Below are positions 17,368-27,993 of a stretch of DNA of 64,000 nucleotides, piece after piece. The notes under the pieces were generated by a model. The model did no database searches. It saw only the letters and a list, made by a program, of their open reading frames with translations, and was not told where the DNA came from. How positions within the stretch are numbered: the stretch's first letter is position 1; each line of letters starts with the position of its first letter. Made by a program: the position numbers and the translations under genes. Origin of the DNA: an uncultured Myxococcales bacterium (GTDB lineage Bacteria > Myxococcota_A > UBA9042); the NCBI GenBank assembly GCA_903883645.1, contig CAISBR010000021.1, positions 62,001 to 126,000 of the forward strand, read 5' to 3'.

Positions 17368-19290
17368 TTACACCATATCGAATTCAGCGCGATCCTCTGC
17401 GGGGCGCACATCGGTCGGCCGCAGGGCCAGCTGCTCACCGCATTGCAGCCCGCGCCGGCGCAGCGGCACCTCAAGCGCCAAGTCGTCGATAAAGGCTACG
17501 CAACCACTCGGCAAACTGCGCACCACGGTGGCCCGCAGCGGCGCCGCGCGATGGCCCGCCAGCCACACCAGCTTAAAGTAGCGCTCGGCCCGACGCTGCC
17601 ACTGCCTGCGCTGGCCCGCAGCAGTCTCGGCCTGGGCCACCCGCTCGGCTAATTCACTCGCTGGCATGCCAGGTTGCCCGCGCAGTGCCGCAGTGATCTG
17701 CCGGTGACCCAGCAAGTCGGTATAGCGCCGCAGTGGCGAAGTGACCTGCACATACGCCGCCACCCCCATCACCGCGTGCGGCTTGGGTTGCAGGGCCGTT
17801 TGGGCGGGCGACAGGCAGCGCAGCACGGCAAACACGTCGGCCGCACCGGTATAGAGGCCGCAGGGCAGCGGCGCCTCTTTAGGGCGCACCTGGTGGCGAA
17901 ACGGGAGTTGAATGCCGCGATCGCGGGCAAAAGTTGCGGCCACTTCGCCAGCCAGAATCATCAGCTCTGTAATAATGCGCCGTGCCACACTCGCTTGACT
18001 CGCGTCGCGCACCCGCACCGGCTGCCCTCGCGGCGCCACGACCTCGCACTCCGGCTTGTAGAGCAAGTAGGCGCCGTCGCCAATTCGCCGTTGTTCCAGG
18101 CGCTTGGCAGTCGTAGCCAGCAACTGTACCTCGGCGCGCGGAGTCCCTTCGGCCAGCCAACGGTCGACTTCGCTATAGGTCCAGGCCTCTTGCACGCGCA
18201 CCCGCAGCTCACGCACCAGAGCGTCGCGGAGCCGGCCTTGGGCATCGACGGTCGCCGAAAACACCAGCGCAGGCCTAAGCTTGACCGGATACAGCGAGGC
18301 CAATTGCAGCGCCAAGGTCTCGGGCAGCATCGCCACGGCATGGCGAGGGTGGTAAAAGGTCGCACCGCGGCTCAGCGCCTCGCGATCGACCGCGCAACCT
18401 GCGTCAAACCAGAGCGTCGGGTGGGCAATCGCCACCGTCACGTGCACTTCGCCGTCGCCCAAGTCTTCAATCCAGACCGCGTCGTCGACCTCGTGGGGGG
18501 CGTCGTTGTCGATCGTAACCAGCGGCAGCTCGAGGACCTCAAGATTCTCGCCAACCTGCTCGCTACCCCCCAGCCACGCCGGCGGCGGCCGCAGCAGGCC
18601 CGAAGCATAGAGCGACGGGTCGTCGTGGCCATCCCAAAGCTCAGCCTGAATAAGCACTTGCGCGGCATCACTGCGCTGAACATGGCGCCGACTCCACGCC
18701 TGCCGCAAGAAATAGGTGATACCGCGATCACTTTCGTCGCTCAGCCACGCTTCGAGCCGCGGTCCCAGGCGGCGCAAGGGCTCGAGATCGGTGCGCCGGC
18801 CATCGTGCAGAGCGCGGACCGCCTGGACCGCACTGGTAAACTCAGCTTCTAGCTCGATCACTTCGCGGCGCTGCTGCTCGAATTGCGTGCGCTCCGCGGC
18901 GTCGCGGCGCCGCAGCAGACTGTGCTCGACCGCAAAACCGCTCGCGTCGAGCCCCGCCACGAGCAGCAAATCATCGCGATTCTCGGGGGTATCGCTGCCT
19001 AGCAGCAACTGCGCCAGCTCCCCCATGCCCAGCAGCGTGTCCAGCGACCACGCCGTGTCGAGACCGTCGCCAATCCGCTCGCGCGCCTGCTGCAGCCGCC
19101 GTTGCCCGCTGGCCATATCGTCGACCCGACAGCTGAGCACGCCGCGCACTTGGGTGCGATCGACGCGCACCATCTCGCTTTTCGCCGGCTCGACCAGCTC
19201 GAGTCGCCACCACTGCGGTCGCAAGGCCGTCACACGCCCCAGGACGATGCGCTCGTCGATCTCCGCCAGGGCCAGCGCGCCGGTTACCAT
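17368..19290 (-). CDS. RNB-domain ribonuclease (RNase II/R family)
   Basis: A 640-residue 3'-5' exoribonuclease-type protein. The catalytic RNB domain starts near residue 258 with LVTIDNDAPHEVDDAVW, which keeps the spaced aspartates of the active site (T-I-D-x-D-A-x(4)-D-D). VTVAIAHPTLWFDAG, GATFYHPRHAVAMLPETL, LRPALVFSATVD and YVQVTSPLRRYTDLLGHRQI follow in family order. The N-terminal 240 residues match neither cold-shock domain clearly and are helical, as in the shorter RNB proteins of several phyla. The C-terminal 60 residues could be a short S1-like barrel. The start overlaps the recD2 stop by seven bases, suggesting coupled translation. Confidence 0.92.
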   Translation of the reverse strand: MVTGALALAEIDERIVLGRVTALRPQWWRLELVEPAKSEMVRVDRTQVRGVLSCRVDDMASGQRRLQQARERIGDGLDTAWSLDTLLGMGELAQLLLGSDTPENRDDLLLVAGLDASGFAVEHSLLRRRDAAERTQFEQQRREVIELEAEFTSAVQAVRALHDGRRTDLEPLRRLGPRLEAWLSDESDRGITYFLRQAWSRRHVQRSDAAQVLIQAELWDGHDDPSLYASGLLRPPPAWLGGSEQVGENLEVLELPLVTIDNDAPHEVDDAVWIEDLGDGEVHVTVAIAHPTLWFDAGCAVDREALSRGATFYHPRHAVAMLPETLALQLASLYPVKLRPALVFSATVDAQGRLRDALVRELRVRVQEAWTYSEVDRWLAEGTPRAEVQLLATTAKRLEQRRIGDGAYLLYKPECEVVAPRGQPVRVRDASQASVARRIITELMILAGEVAATFARDRGIQLPFRHQVRPKEAPLPCGLYTGAADVFAVLRCLSPAQTALQPKPHAVMGVAAYVQVTSPLRRYTDLLGHRQITAALRGQPGMPASELAERVAQAETAAGQRRQWQRRAERYFKLVWLAGHRAAPLRATVVRSLPSGCVAFIDDLALEVPLRRRGLQCGEQLALRPTDVRPAEDRAEFDMV

Positions 19291-21536
19291 GCCGCCCCCT
19301 CGACCTTCATAGACAATTCTCTAAGTAATCTGCGTAGTTGTGTTGATCGAGCCAACGGCGCCGCATTGGCCACCGCCCGCGCAATCGCCGCGGGTTGCCC
19401 CACCAGCACCGCAAAGCGCTTGGCCCGCGTCAGGGCCGTGTACAGAAGATTGCGCTGCAGCATCACGTGTTGACCAAGGTGGACGGGCACCACCACCGCA
19501 GGATACTCGCTGCCTTGCGCCTTGTGCACCGTTACCGCATAGGCCAGCTCCAAGCTGTCGAGCTGGGCCTGGCCCACCTGCACCTCGCGCGCGCCAAAAC
19601 GCACACGCAGCAGCGGCTCGGTCGCAAAGGGCAGGGCCTGGCTAGCGCTCTGCGCCGCCGTGGGTTCGCGGTGTGCCACACCGATCACAGTGCCGATATC
19701 GCCATTAAAAACTTCGAGATCATAGTCATTTCTTGTCTGGATCAGCTTGTCGCCCACCCGCAGCCCCCGCAGCGTCTGCGCCCCGTGCGGGTTCAGCGCC
19801 TCGCGCAGCCGCTCACTTAGCGCCTGAGTCCCCAGCGGCCCGCGATGCACCGGCGCCAGCACCTGTACGTCGGCGATGGGGTCAAAGCCCTGGCGCGGCA
19901 AGCGATCGCGCACGATCTCAACCAGCGTCTCGGCGATCTCTTCGGTGGTCTGCCGCGGGATCACAAAGAAATCGCCGCCCTCGCCCCGCCCGCTGCCTTG
20001 GGGTACGTGGCCATGCAAAACTTGGTGCGCTGCCGTTACAATCCGCGAGGCCTCGCTCTGGCGGTGCACCTCCGTCAGCCGCACTCGACCTACTTGGGGC
20101 GAGGCCAGCAGATCGGCCAAAAACGCCCCTGGACCCACCGACGGCAGCTGATCGGCATCGCCCACCAGCAGCAGCCGTGTCGGCTCGGGCAGGGCCGCCA
20201 AGAGTGCCGCGGCGAGGGGCGCGTCGATCATCGAAGCCTCGTCGACCACCACCAGCTCCGCTTCGAGCGGTCGGCTGGCATCCCGCGTAAATTTCTGCTG
20301 ATGCGGGTCGTATTCGAGCAGCCGGTGCAAGGTCTTGGCCTCGCGCCCACCCGCCTCTGCCATGCGCCGCGCCGCCCGCCCCGTTGGCGCCGCCAGCAGC
20401 ACGTTCGCGTCGCTGCCCAGGGCTGCCAACACCCCGCGCAGAATCGTAGTTTTGCCCGTTCCCGGCCCGCCCGTTACCACCAGCAGTGGCGTCTGCAGCG
20501 CCTGAGCCACCGCTTGCCGCTGTCCACCTTGCAGGGCAAACCCCAGTGCCTGCTCGGCCGCCGCGATCTTCGGATTCACAGCGGTTTCGTGGTCCATCGC
20601 ACCCTGACTGCGCGCGGCGATCCAAGCTGCAATCGCTCGTTCGGCCGCATCTAGGCTAGGCAGCGCCACAGCTTCGACACGATCCCCTTGCGGATCATCA
20701 ATATACACACCTATCAGGTCTTTCGCTGCCACACTCTGTGCCACGGCCTGCGCCGCGCGCTCGTCCGTCACCTCGGCCAGGGCCGCCACCATCGCCTGCA
20801 CTTGATCGCGCGGTGGCGCTGTATGTCCATGATTTGACAACTCATGCATCACGTGCGCGATCGCCGCCTGCAGCCGCTCGGGGCTATCGCTGGCCACGCC
20901 CACCGCCTGTGCCAGCCGATCCGCCGTACGAAACCCCACGCCCGCCAGATCCGTCGCCAACGAAAACGGCCGCTGCCGCACCACCCGCAGCGCGTCTTGC
21001 CCGTAACGCCTCAGGATTTTCTGCACCAGCGCCGGGCCCAGCTCGAGTCCGTGCAAAAACAACGCGGCCTCTTGGTGTGCGTCGATCGCGGCGATTGCCT
21101 CGAAAAGCGCCCGTCGCTTGGGCCCAGTCAGACCGCTGATGCCAAGCAACACACCGGGATTACTGCGGATCTTGGCAACCCCGCCCGGGCCCGCTGCCTC
21201 GACTACGCGCTTGGCCACCACCTCGCCGATGCCGGGCACCCGCCCCGACCGCAGCCACCGCTCGAGCGCGTGCGGCCCGCTCGGCAGTGCCGGCTGGGCG
21301 CTGTCGACCCGAAACCGTCGACCCCACTTCGGATCTTCTTCGACACGGCCCCACAGGTGCACCGTCTCGCCTTCGAGTAGGCCCCACAGCGGCCCGCGCG
21401 CCGTCCAGATGCGGCCGCTCTCCTCGTCTTCGACTACAGCCACGCCAAAGCCGTTGTCGCCGGGTGTGAAAACGAATTTGCGCAAACGCCCGCAGATTTG
21501 ATTGGGCTGTGTGTCGGTGGGGGCGCTCGCCTGCAT
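19284..21536 (-). CDS. recD2: RecD2-type DNA helicase
   Basis: ATP-dependent 5'-3' DNA helicase of superfamily 1B without RecB/RecC, acting in DNA repair. The 750-residue protein has an N-terminal OB-like domain (CGRLRKFVFTP), helix-hairpin-helix repeats with GIGEVVAKRVVE and GVGFRTADRLAQ, the Walker A motif VTGGPGTGKTT (about residue 353), LLAAPTGRAARRMAE, TLHRLLEY, the Walker B VVVDEASMID, GDADQLPSVGPG, LTEVHRQ and the C-terminal YAVTVHKAQGSEYPAVV. ATG at 21536 overlaps the upstream stop (TGATG). It precedes and overlaps the RNB gene, so RNA and DNA processing enzymes share a transcript. Confidence 0.95.
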   Translation of the reverse strand: MQASAPTDTQPNQICGRLRKFVFTPGDNGFGVAVVEDEESGRIWTARGPLWGLLEGETVHLWGRVEEDPKWGRRFRVDSAQPALPSGPHALERWLRSGRVPGIGEVVAKRVVEAAGPGGVAKIRSNPGVLLGISGLTGPKRRALFEAIAAIDAHQEAALFLHGLELGPALVQKILRRYGQDALRVVRQRPFSLATDLAGVGFRTADRLAQAVGVASDSPERLQAAIAHVMHELSNHGHTAPPRDQVQAMVAALAEVTDERAAQAVAQSVAAKDLIGVYIDDPQGDRVEAVALPSLDAAERAIAAWIAARSQGAMDHETAVNPKIAAAEQALGFALQGGQRQAVAQALQTPLLVVTGGPGTGKTTILRGVLAALGSDANVLLAAPTGRAARRMAEAGGREAKTLHRLLEYDPHQQKFTRDASRPLEAELVVVDEASMIDAPLAAALLAALPEPTRLLLVGDADQLPSVGPGAFLADLLASPQVGRVRLTEVHRQSEASRIVTAAHQVLHGHVPQGSGRGEGGDFFVIPRQTTEEIAETLVEIVRDRLPRQGFDPIADVQVLAPVHRGPLGTQALSERLREALNPHGAQTLRGLRVGDKLIQTRNDYDLEVFNGDIGTVIGVAHREPTAAQSASQALPFATEPLLRVRFGAREVQVGQAQLDSLELAYAVTVHKAQGSEYPAVVVPVHLGQHVMLQRNLLYTALTRAKRFAVLVGQPAAIARAVANAAPLARSTQLRRLLRELSMKVEGAAW

Positions 21537-22645
21537 CAGGGCACGGGCGGCGGAATCGGCGGCAGCGCTGGCCACTTCAGCGACACCGTCTGCTTGGTGC
21601 CGGCGCGCAGTAGCGTGACCACACACCCTTCGTCCGCCGCGCTGCAGGTGCGCACCAATCGATCGAATTGATGAGCTGCCACAACAGGTTGCCCCTTGAC
21701 CGCCAGCACCACATCGCCCGCCTGCAGCGGTGCCTGGGCCGTGCCCACTAGCAGCCCCACGTTTTGTGCCGCACGCATCGCCAGCGCCGGCGGCAGCCCC
21801 GGGGCAAAGCGATCGAACAGCATCAGCAACTTGGCCGCCTTGAGCTCCGGCTGCTCCGCTGCCAACTTGGCATCATACGGCTTGGCATCCATGTACTTAA
21901 AGGCCGTCATCGCCGGCACCGAGTCGACCAGCCCTGCGCCGCGCGCCCGCCGCCCACCCAGCCCGGGCCGCAGCGACGGCGCCAGATCGAGCAGGCGCTG
22001 CACCGTCTCGCCGATCGCCTTGGTCACGGCCGGCCGCGGGTCTTCGCCCGGCTCGAAATCGAGTGGATTATCCTCTAGTTCCATGGTTGCCCAGGCCAGG
22101 CGATTGCCCCGCCGCGCCTCGTAAATCCCCGCCTCGATGTGCACGTGGGCTTCGATGCCGTGCTGCCGAAACGTATTGGGCTTCTTGGGATCTTTGATGC
22201 GCGTGTCCACGATGTCGCGCACGTTCGTGGCGCGGTTCTCGGTGACCAGCACGTGCACCGCCAGCCAATCCTGCCAGTCGCCGCCCAGATCCGCGTGGGT
22301 TAGTAAGTCCGTGTCGTACATAGGGTTATGCACTTCGTCGAGCGCCTTGGTCACGTCGAAGTCAAAAATACCCAGCACCGGCAGGTCCGTTTTTTCTAAG
22401 ATCAGCCGCGTGACTTCAAGCGAATGGGCGGCTACTTCTAGACTTGAGGTATCGGCCGTCGCCAACGCCACCGGCAGCACGACCAGCCCTGCCGTCTTGC
22501 GGTTCGGTGCCAGGGGCCCTTCGTCGACCACCGGCGCCGCGCCACAACCTGCCAGCCCCAGCGCCAGCACAGCGCCCCCCAAGGTGGGCAGTTGGGCCAT
22601 AATCCAACGCGACCAGAGGGTGTTAACGGGCAACTGGTTTTTCAT
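21536..22645 (-). CDS. Lipoprotein with C-terminal PDZ-like domain
   Basis: A 369-residue lipoprotein: the signal peptide ends in LAGC (Cys about residue 34). The central part (about 50-260) is not a family I recognise. It contains LPVLGIFDFDVTKALDEVHN, WLAVHVLVTENRATNVRDIVD and EAHVHIEAGIYEARRGN, alternating strands and helices. The C-terminal 75 residues read as a PDZ domain, with NVGLLVGTAQAPLQAGDVVL, VKGQPVVAAHQFDRLV and VTLLRAGTKQTVSLKW. No protease triad is visible, so it is a binding protein rather than an HtrA-type enzyme. ATG at 22645 follows AAAGG. Its stop overlaps the recD2 start. Confidence 0.85.
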   Translation of the reverse strand: MKNQLPVNTLWSRWIMAQLPTLGGAVLALGLAGCGAAPVVDEGPLAPNRKTAGLVVLPVALATADTSSLEVAAHSLEVTRLILEKTDLPVLGIFDFDVTKALDEVHNPMYDTDLLTHADLGGDWQDWLAVHVLVTENRATNVRDIVDTRIKDPKKPNTFRQHGIEAHVHIEAGIYEARRGNRLAWATMELEDNPLDFEPGEDPRPAVTKAIGETVQRLLDLAPSLRPGLGGRRARGAGLVDSVPAMTAFKYMDAKPYDAKLAAEQPELKAAKLLMLFDRFAPGLPPALAMRAAQNVGLLVGTAQAPLQAGDVVLAVKGQPVVAAHQFDRLVRTCSAADEGCVVTLLRAGTKQTVSLKWPALPPIPPPVP

Positions 22646-22959
22646 CGCGGGCCTTTGGCGGAGGGGCGACCCGCCTTCTTGCGTCGGCAACTGCCGCAGG
22701 CCGTACCATATCAAGTTGGCTGGGTTTTCCAAGCGTGGGTGGCCTTGCCCTTGACGGCCCCTACCGGCGTCCTAGTTTTGCTCCGCTCGCTCGTCGCCCC
22801 GCATGGCGGGTCACCAGTGGGCTGACGGTCGTGCAACCTTGCCGGCCCCAACCCGCTCTACCGCTGCGGCGGCCTTGCGAGCACGCGCCCCTGCGCCGGT
22901 CAGTCCAGCGCACCACTACTACGCATCTGCGCCATACCATTACGCTTAGGAGCCCTACG
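22646..22959. other. Divergent intergenic region upstream of groES
   Basis: About 314 bases separate the PDZ-like lipoprotein gene (minus) from groES (plus). It must hold promoters for both. I looked for the CIRCE element (TTAGCACTC, nine bases, GAGTGCTAA) and did not find it. A TTGACG hexamer is present in the middle but no convincing -10 follows at 16-18 bases. No open frame here looks coding and no tRNA-like fold is evident. Confidence 0.5.
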
Positions 22960-23250
22960 ATGAATATTCGCCCGCTGTACGACAACGTCTTGGTCCAACG
23001 CGCCGACGCCGAAGAGAAGACCGCCGGTGGCCTGTTCCTGCCCTCGGCCGCCCAAGAAAAGCAGGTCTACGGCTTCGTCAAAGCGATCGGCAAAGGCAAA
23101 GTCTTAAAAGACGGCAGCCTGCGCGAGCCCGCGGTCAAGGTCGGCGACAAGGTGCTGTTGGCCAAGTGGGGCGGCAACGAGATCAAGTACAACGGCGAAG
23201 AGTACCTGATCCTCAAAGAAAGCGAGCTCTTGGCCGTCATTGCCGACTAA
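22960..23250 (+). CDS. groES: Co-chaperonin GroES
   Basis: Seven-subunit lid of the GroEL chaperonin. The 96-residue protein has the start NIRPLYDNVLVQRADAEEKT, the mobile loop around KTAGGLFLPSAAQEK, VKVGDKVLLAKWGGNEIKYN and EEYLILKESELLAVI. Length and motifs are standard. TTAGGAG precedes the ATG at 22960 by about seven bases. It starts the groES-groEL-grpE unit; groEL begins 49 bases downstream. Confidence 0.98.
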   Translation: MNIRPLYDNVLVQRADAEEKTAGGLFLPSAAQEKQVYGFVKAIGKGKVLKDGSLREPAVKVGDKVLLAKWGGNEIKYNGEEYLILKESELLAVIAD

Positions 23251-23275
23251 CCGCCAACGCACCTACCCTACTTAA

Positions 23276-24886
<1,611 letters not shown>

Positions 24887-24903
24887 TTAGAAGCTTGGAC
24901 AGG

Positions 24904-24948
24904 CGGCCGCCGCTCGCACGTTGCTGCTGGGCGGCGGCCGTTCTGTTT
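24904..24948 (+). terminator. Probable intrinsic terminator after groEL
   Basis: A perfect ten-base inverted repeat: the left arm CGGCCGCCGC is at 24904-24913 and its complement GCGGCGGCCG at 24931-24940, with a 17-base loop. TTCTGTTT follows. The T tract is short, so it may be an attenuator letting some transcription reach grpE, 44 bases further on. Confidence 0.6.
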
Positions 24949-24991
24949 CACCGCAAGTACCCCGCTGCCCCAGCAGCACCGCGAGGATCGC

Positions 24992-25633
24992 ATGTCGAAG
25001 CACGCCCACGCCGAGCCCGGCAAGCCCGTACCCGTCAAACACCACGACCGCGTTGAGTCCCCCGAAACAAGCGACGATGCGCCCGCGCAAGACGACGATG
25101 TTGCCGCTCTTGAGAGCGAGAACGTCAAGCTGGCAGCGCAGTTAGCCGATGCGGAACGGCGCTTGAAAGACGCCGACGAGCAGGTGCGCCAGTACGCCGG
25201 CGCCTTCGACAAGGCCAAGCGCGAGTTCGACTCTGCCAAAGACCGCATCGCCCGCGAATACGAGCGCAACATGAAGCGCGACCAAACCAAGGCGGTCTCG
25301 GGCCTGATCGGCGTGCTCGACACGCTCGACCGCTCGCTCGAGAGCGTCAAGGGCAAGCAGGGCGACGCGTTTGTCGACGGCGTGCGCATCATCCGCAGCC
25401 AGTTTGACGCCGCACTGGCCGCGACTGGCCTGCAACGCTTTGATGGCCTTGGCGAAATTTTCGATCCGGAGCGCCACCAAGCCGTAACGACCATGGCGGT
25501 CACCGACCCAGCGCAGGCGGGCCGCGTCATCCACAGCGTCGCGGCCGGCTGCATCTTCGGCGACGAAGTGGTCCGCCCGGCGATGGTGGTGGTCGGCCAG
25601 GGCAGCGCCGTCGATGGCGACGGGCTCAACTAG
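24992..25633 (+). CDS. grpE: Nucleotide exchange factor GrpE
   Basis: Releases ADP from DnaK. The 213-residue protein has a charged, disordered N-terminus (about 1-35), a long coiled coil (about 38-90, ALESENVKLAAQLADAERRL), then the GrpE four-helix and beta-wing region with YERNMKRDQTKAVSGLIGVLDTLDRSL, FDGLGEIFDPERHQAVTTM and VRPAMVVVGQG. The start at 24992 follows GCGAGGATCGC with a fair ribosome site. grpE normally neighbours dnaK; here it follows groEL, and dnaK is not in the window. Confidence 0.94.
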   Translation: MSKHAHAEPGKPVPVKHHDRVESPETSDDAPAQDDDVAALESENVKLAAQLADAERRLKDADEQVRQYAGAFDKAKREFDSAKDRIAREYERNMKRDQTKAVSGLIGVLDTLDRSLESVKGKQGDAFVDGVRIIRSQFDAALAATGLQRFDGLGEIFDPERHQAVTTMAVTDPAQAGRVIHSVAAGCIFGDEVVRPAMVVVGQGSAVDGDGLN

Positions 25634-25689
25634 TTCAGAAGTAGTAGACTAAACGGCAGTATTCCCGGCCACGACCCGCAACGCCCAGG

Positions 25690-27882
25690 CTATGGCGGCG
25701 AGTTGTTGACCTGGATGATGTAGCCGTTCTCGACGCAGATGCTCGACGACGGGATGCCCGCCTTGCGATACACCCGCACGTAGTAGTGGGCCGAGTTGTC
25801 GGAGCACAGGTTCATGCCCGGCAAGCCGTTGAAATTCGGCTCCGGCTTCATGGCCACGCACTTGCACTCGCCGGCTTTTTCGGGCACGGGCGACACAGCC
25901 ACATCGCCATAGGTCTTGACCTGCGGCTTGGCGTCGGAGCCTGTGGGCGCGTCGCCATAAAAGCTAGTGCTCCAGCTATGCTCCAAGCTGCCCGTGCACA
26001 CTTGGTCGGCGCCGGCGCACGACTTGCGGTACACGTCGAAGATGAACTGGCTGTTTGGATTGCTCGCAAATTTGACCCGCACGTCGAACTGGTCGCAGGT
26101 GTTGTCGTCGGGCTGGTCCTTGGCGTAGAAATGGAACCAGTCCGCGTCCTCGCCTGGCATTAAATTACCCTTGGCTGTCACAGTGTTGCTGCCATCAGGC
26201 ATGTCGCCAAGCTCGATCGCATTGCCACACACGTTGCCGAGTACACCGTAATTCGAGTCGGCGCTGCACTCGCAGCCGTTGCTCATATCGAGATCGACGT
26301 CGAACAGCCCGGGTCCACACTTGCCAATGCCGCATTTGCCCGCAATACACGCCACTTGGCCGCCCGAGACGGGTGGGCACGACGAGGCTGCGTTGCCGTC
26401 GTCGGTCTGGCCGTTGCAGTCGTCGTCGGTGCCGTTGCAGATTTCGAACTGGGTGGGGTTGGCCTTGGCGTTGCTGTCGTCGCAGTCGCCGGGCTGGTCG
26501 CTGGCGTAGAGTTTGTTGGCCTTGCACAGGCACTTGCCGCTCGCGGTGGGCCCATAGGTGTCGCCGTCGGCGTCGACGTAGAACAGCTTGCAGCCGTCGG
26601 CGCCTTCTTCGTCGGTCTTGCTGTTGCAGTTGTCGTCGATGTCGTTGCAGAGCTCGGTGACGCCGGGATGCACGCTTTTGTTGCTGTCGTCGCAGTCGCC
26701 GCCCTGCTCGAGCCAGTCCGAGCCCTTCTTGCCGGGGCACAGGCACGCCGAGTCGTCGACGTCGCCGTATTTGTCGCCGTCTTTGTCTTTGTAGAAGACT
26801 TTGCAGCCCTTGGCGCCCGACTCATCGGTCTGGCCGTTGCAGTCGTTGTCCTGGTTGTCGCAGATTTCTTGCGCGCCCGGCTTGACCGCGGTGACCAGGT
26901 CGTTGCAGTCGCCGCCTTGGCTGGCGTAGCCAGGGCCTGGATCATTGCATAAACATTGACCTTCGCCGATGCCGAAGCCGTCGCCGTCCGTATCGGGGTA
27001 GAAGGGTACACAGCCCACCGCGCCGTCTTCGTCGGTCTGGCCATTGCAGTCGTTGTCGATGTCGTCGCAAATCTCGGCCTCGGGGCTGGCCACATCGCAC
27101 AGGGTCAGGCCGTTCGACGTGCATACGCGCGCCGCCGAGCAGGTGCCAAAGTCGTTAATTTTGCTACAAGTTGTCGCGGCGCCGGTGCTGATCCAAGCGG
27201 GCAGACACGAGCAGTCGCCCGCATCGGGCATGCACTGCTTAACGGTGCCCTCTACACCCGGTATGGCCACATCTTTGCACGAGAATCCGCTCTTGCAGTC
27301 CTTGGTTTCGGAGCAGCCCGTGCCGCAGAACGAGCCGTTGACAAAGCCGGTGCCATCATCGTGGGGTACGCACAGGCCGTCGCCGACCTTTTGGCCCGAG
27401 CTGGCGCAATCCTCGTGGGTTTTGCAGGGCTTGCACAGGTTGGTGTATTGCGGCACACACACGTAGGTTAGGTCCGTGCCGGGCGCCTGGGTGCACTTCC
27501 AGTCTTTGGGGCAGCTCGAGGTGCAGGTCTTGGTGCAAACCTTGCCGGTCTCGGCCTCGACGCACCAGCCGCTGTCGCAGTCGTCATTGGTACCGCACGT
27601 GCAGCCCCAGCCGTGGTCTTTGCTGCAAGGGGTCTCTTCTTGTGTTGTTTCGGGCAGTACGAGTACGTCGCTGCTGTCGTCGCCGCTCTGGTCGTCGCCC
27701 AGGGCATCGGTGCCGCTGTTGCTATCGGCGGTGGTGGTCACGGCGGGTGTGCTGGTGGTGCTCGAGCTGCACCCCGCGGCCAATGCGAGCAGCAGTGCGC
27801 ATAACGCGGCCACCTGCCAATGGCAGCCGCCCGGCACATCTTGGTCTGAAAGCAGCATTTTCTTAGTCGATTGGTGGCTCAT
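25690..27882 (-). CDS. MopE-repeat metal-binding-type lipoprotein
   Basis: A 730-residue lipoprotein. The signal peptide ends LAAGC (Cys about residue 38), followed by a Ser/Thr/Asp linker. Residues about 85-275 are Cys-rich (GCTCGTNDDCDSGWC, CKPCKTHEDC). Residues about 285-530 hold four MopE-type repeats, each with a core like CDDIDNDCNGQTDE and the C-D-D-x-N aspartate run between them (DTDGDGFG, DKDGDKYGD, DADGDTYG). This motif is named for the copper-binding surface protein MopE and is widespread in Myxococcota. The C-terminal 160 residues resemble a PPC-type beta sandwich (GEDADWFHFYAKDQ, SAHYYVRVYRK). The ATG at 27882 follows AGGG. Function is likely surface metal binding or structural. 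Confidence 0.9.
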   Translation of the reverse strand: MSHQSTKKMLLSDQDVPGGCHWQVAALCALLLALAAGCSSSTTSTPAVTTTADSNSGTDALGDDQSGDDSSDVLVLPETTQEETPCSKDHGWGCTCGTNDDCDSGWCVEAETGKVCTKTCTSSCPKDWKCTQAPGTDLTYVCVPQYTNLCKPCKTHEDCASSGQKVGDGLCVPHDDGTGFVNGSFCGTGCSETKDCKSGFSCKDVAIPGVEGTVKQCMPDAGDCSCLPAWISTGAATTCSKINDFGTCSAARVCTSNGLTLCDVASPEAEICDDIDNDCNGQTDEDGAVGCVPFYPDTDGDGFGIGEGQCLCNDPGPGYASQGGDCNDLVTAVKPGAQEICDNQDNDCNGQTDESGAKGCKVFYKDKDGDKYGDVDDSACLCPGKKGSDWLEQGGDCDDSNKSVHPGVTELCNDIDDNCNSKTDEEGADGCKLFYVDADGDTYGPTASGKCLCKANKLYASDQPGDCDDSNAKANPTQFEICNGTDDDCNGQTDDGNAASSCPPVSGGQVACIAGKCGIGKCGPGLFDVDLDMSNGCECSADSNYGVLGNVCGNAIELGDMPDGSNTVTAKGNLMPGEDADWFHFYAKDQPDDNTCDQFDVRVKFASNPNSQFIFDVYRKSCAGADQVCTGSLEHSWSTSFYGDAPTGSDAKPQVKTYGDVAVSPVPEKAGECKCVAMKPEPNFNGLPGMNLCSDNSAHYYVRVYRKAGIPSSSICVENGYIIQVNNSPP

Positions 27883-27927
27883 CGTTGCCCTGCGACCTCG
27901 CGCCCATGCCTGCATCCTGCCGTGTTC

Positions 27928-27941
27928 TGCACGATCGTGCA
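27928..27941. promoter_or_regulatory. Perfect 14-base palindrome upstream of the MopE-repeat gene
   Basis: TGCACGATCGTGCA reads the same on both strands and lies about 46 bases upstream of the MopE-repeat lipoprotein start, in a 111-base intergenic region. Its position and symmetry fit an operator for a dimeric regulator. No regulator gene is adjacent and I see no second copy elsewhere, so this is a weak inference. Confidence 0.35.
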
Positions 27942-27993
27942 AACTCGTGACCAATTGCGGAGCGAATCAACGCCCCCCACCGCCTGGGGCCGG

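Noticed and set aside
22646-22959. CIRCE element or heat-shock sigma promoter before groES
   Set aside because: No TTAGCACTC/GAGTGCTAA pair and no convincing -35/-10 pair were found; a lone TTGACG is not enough.
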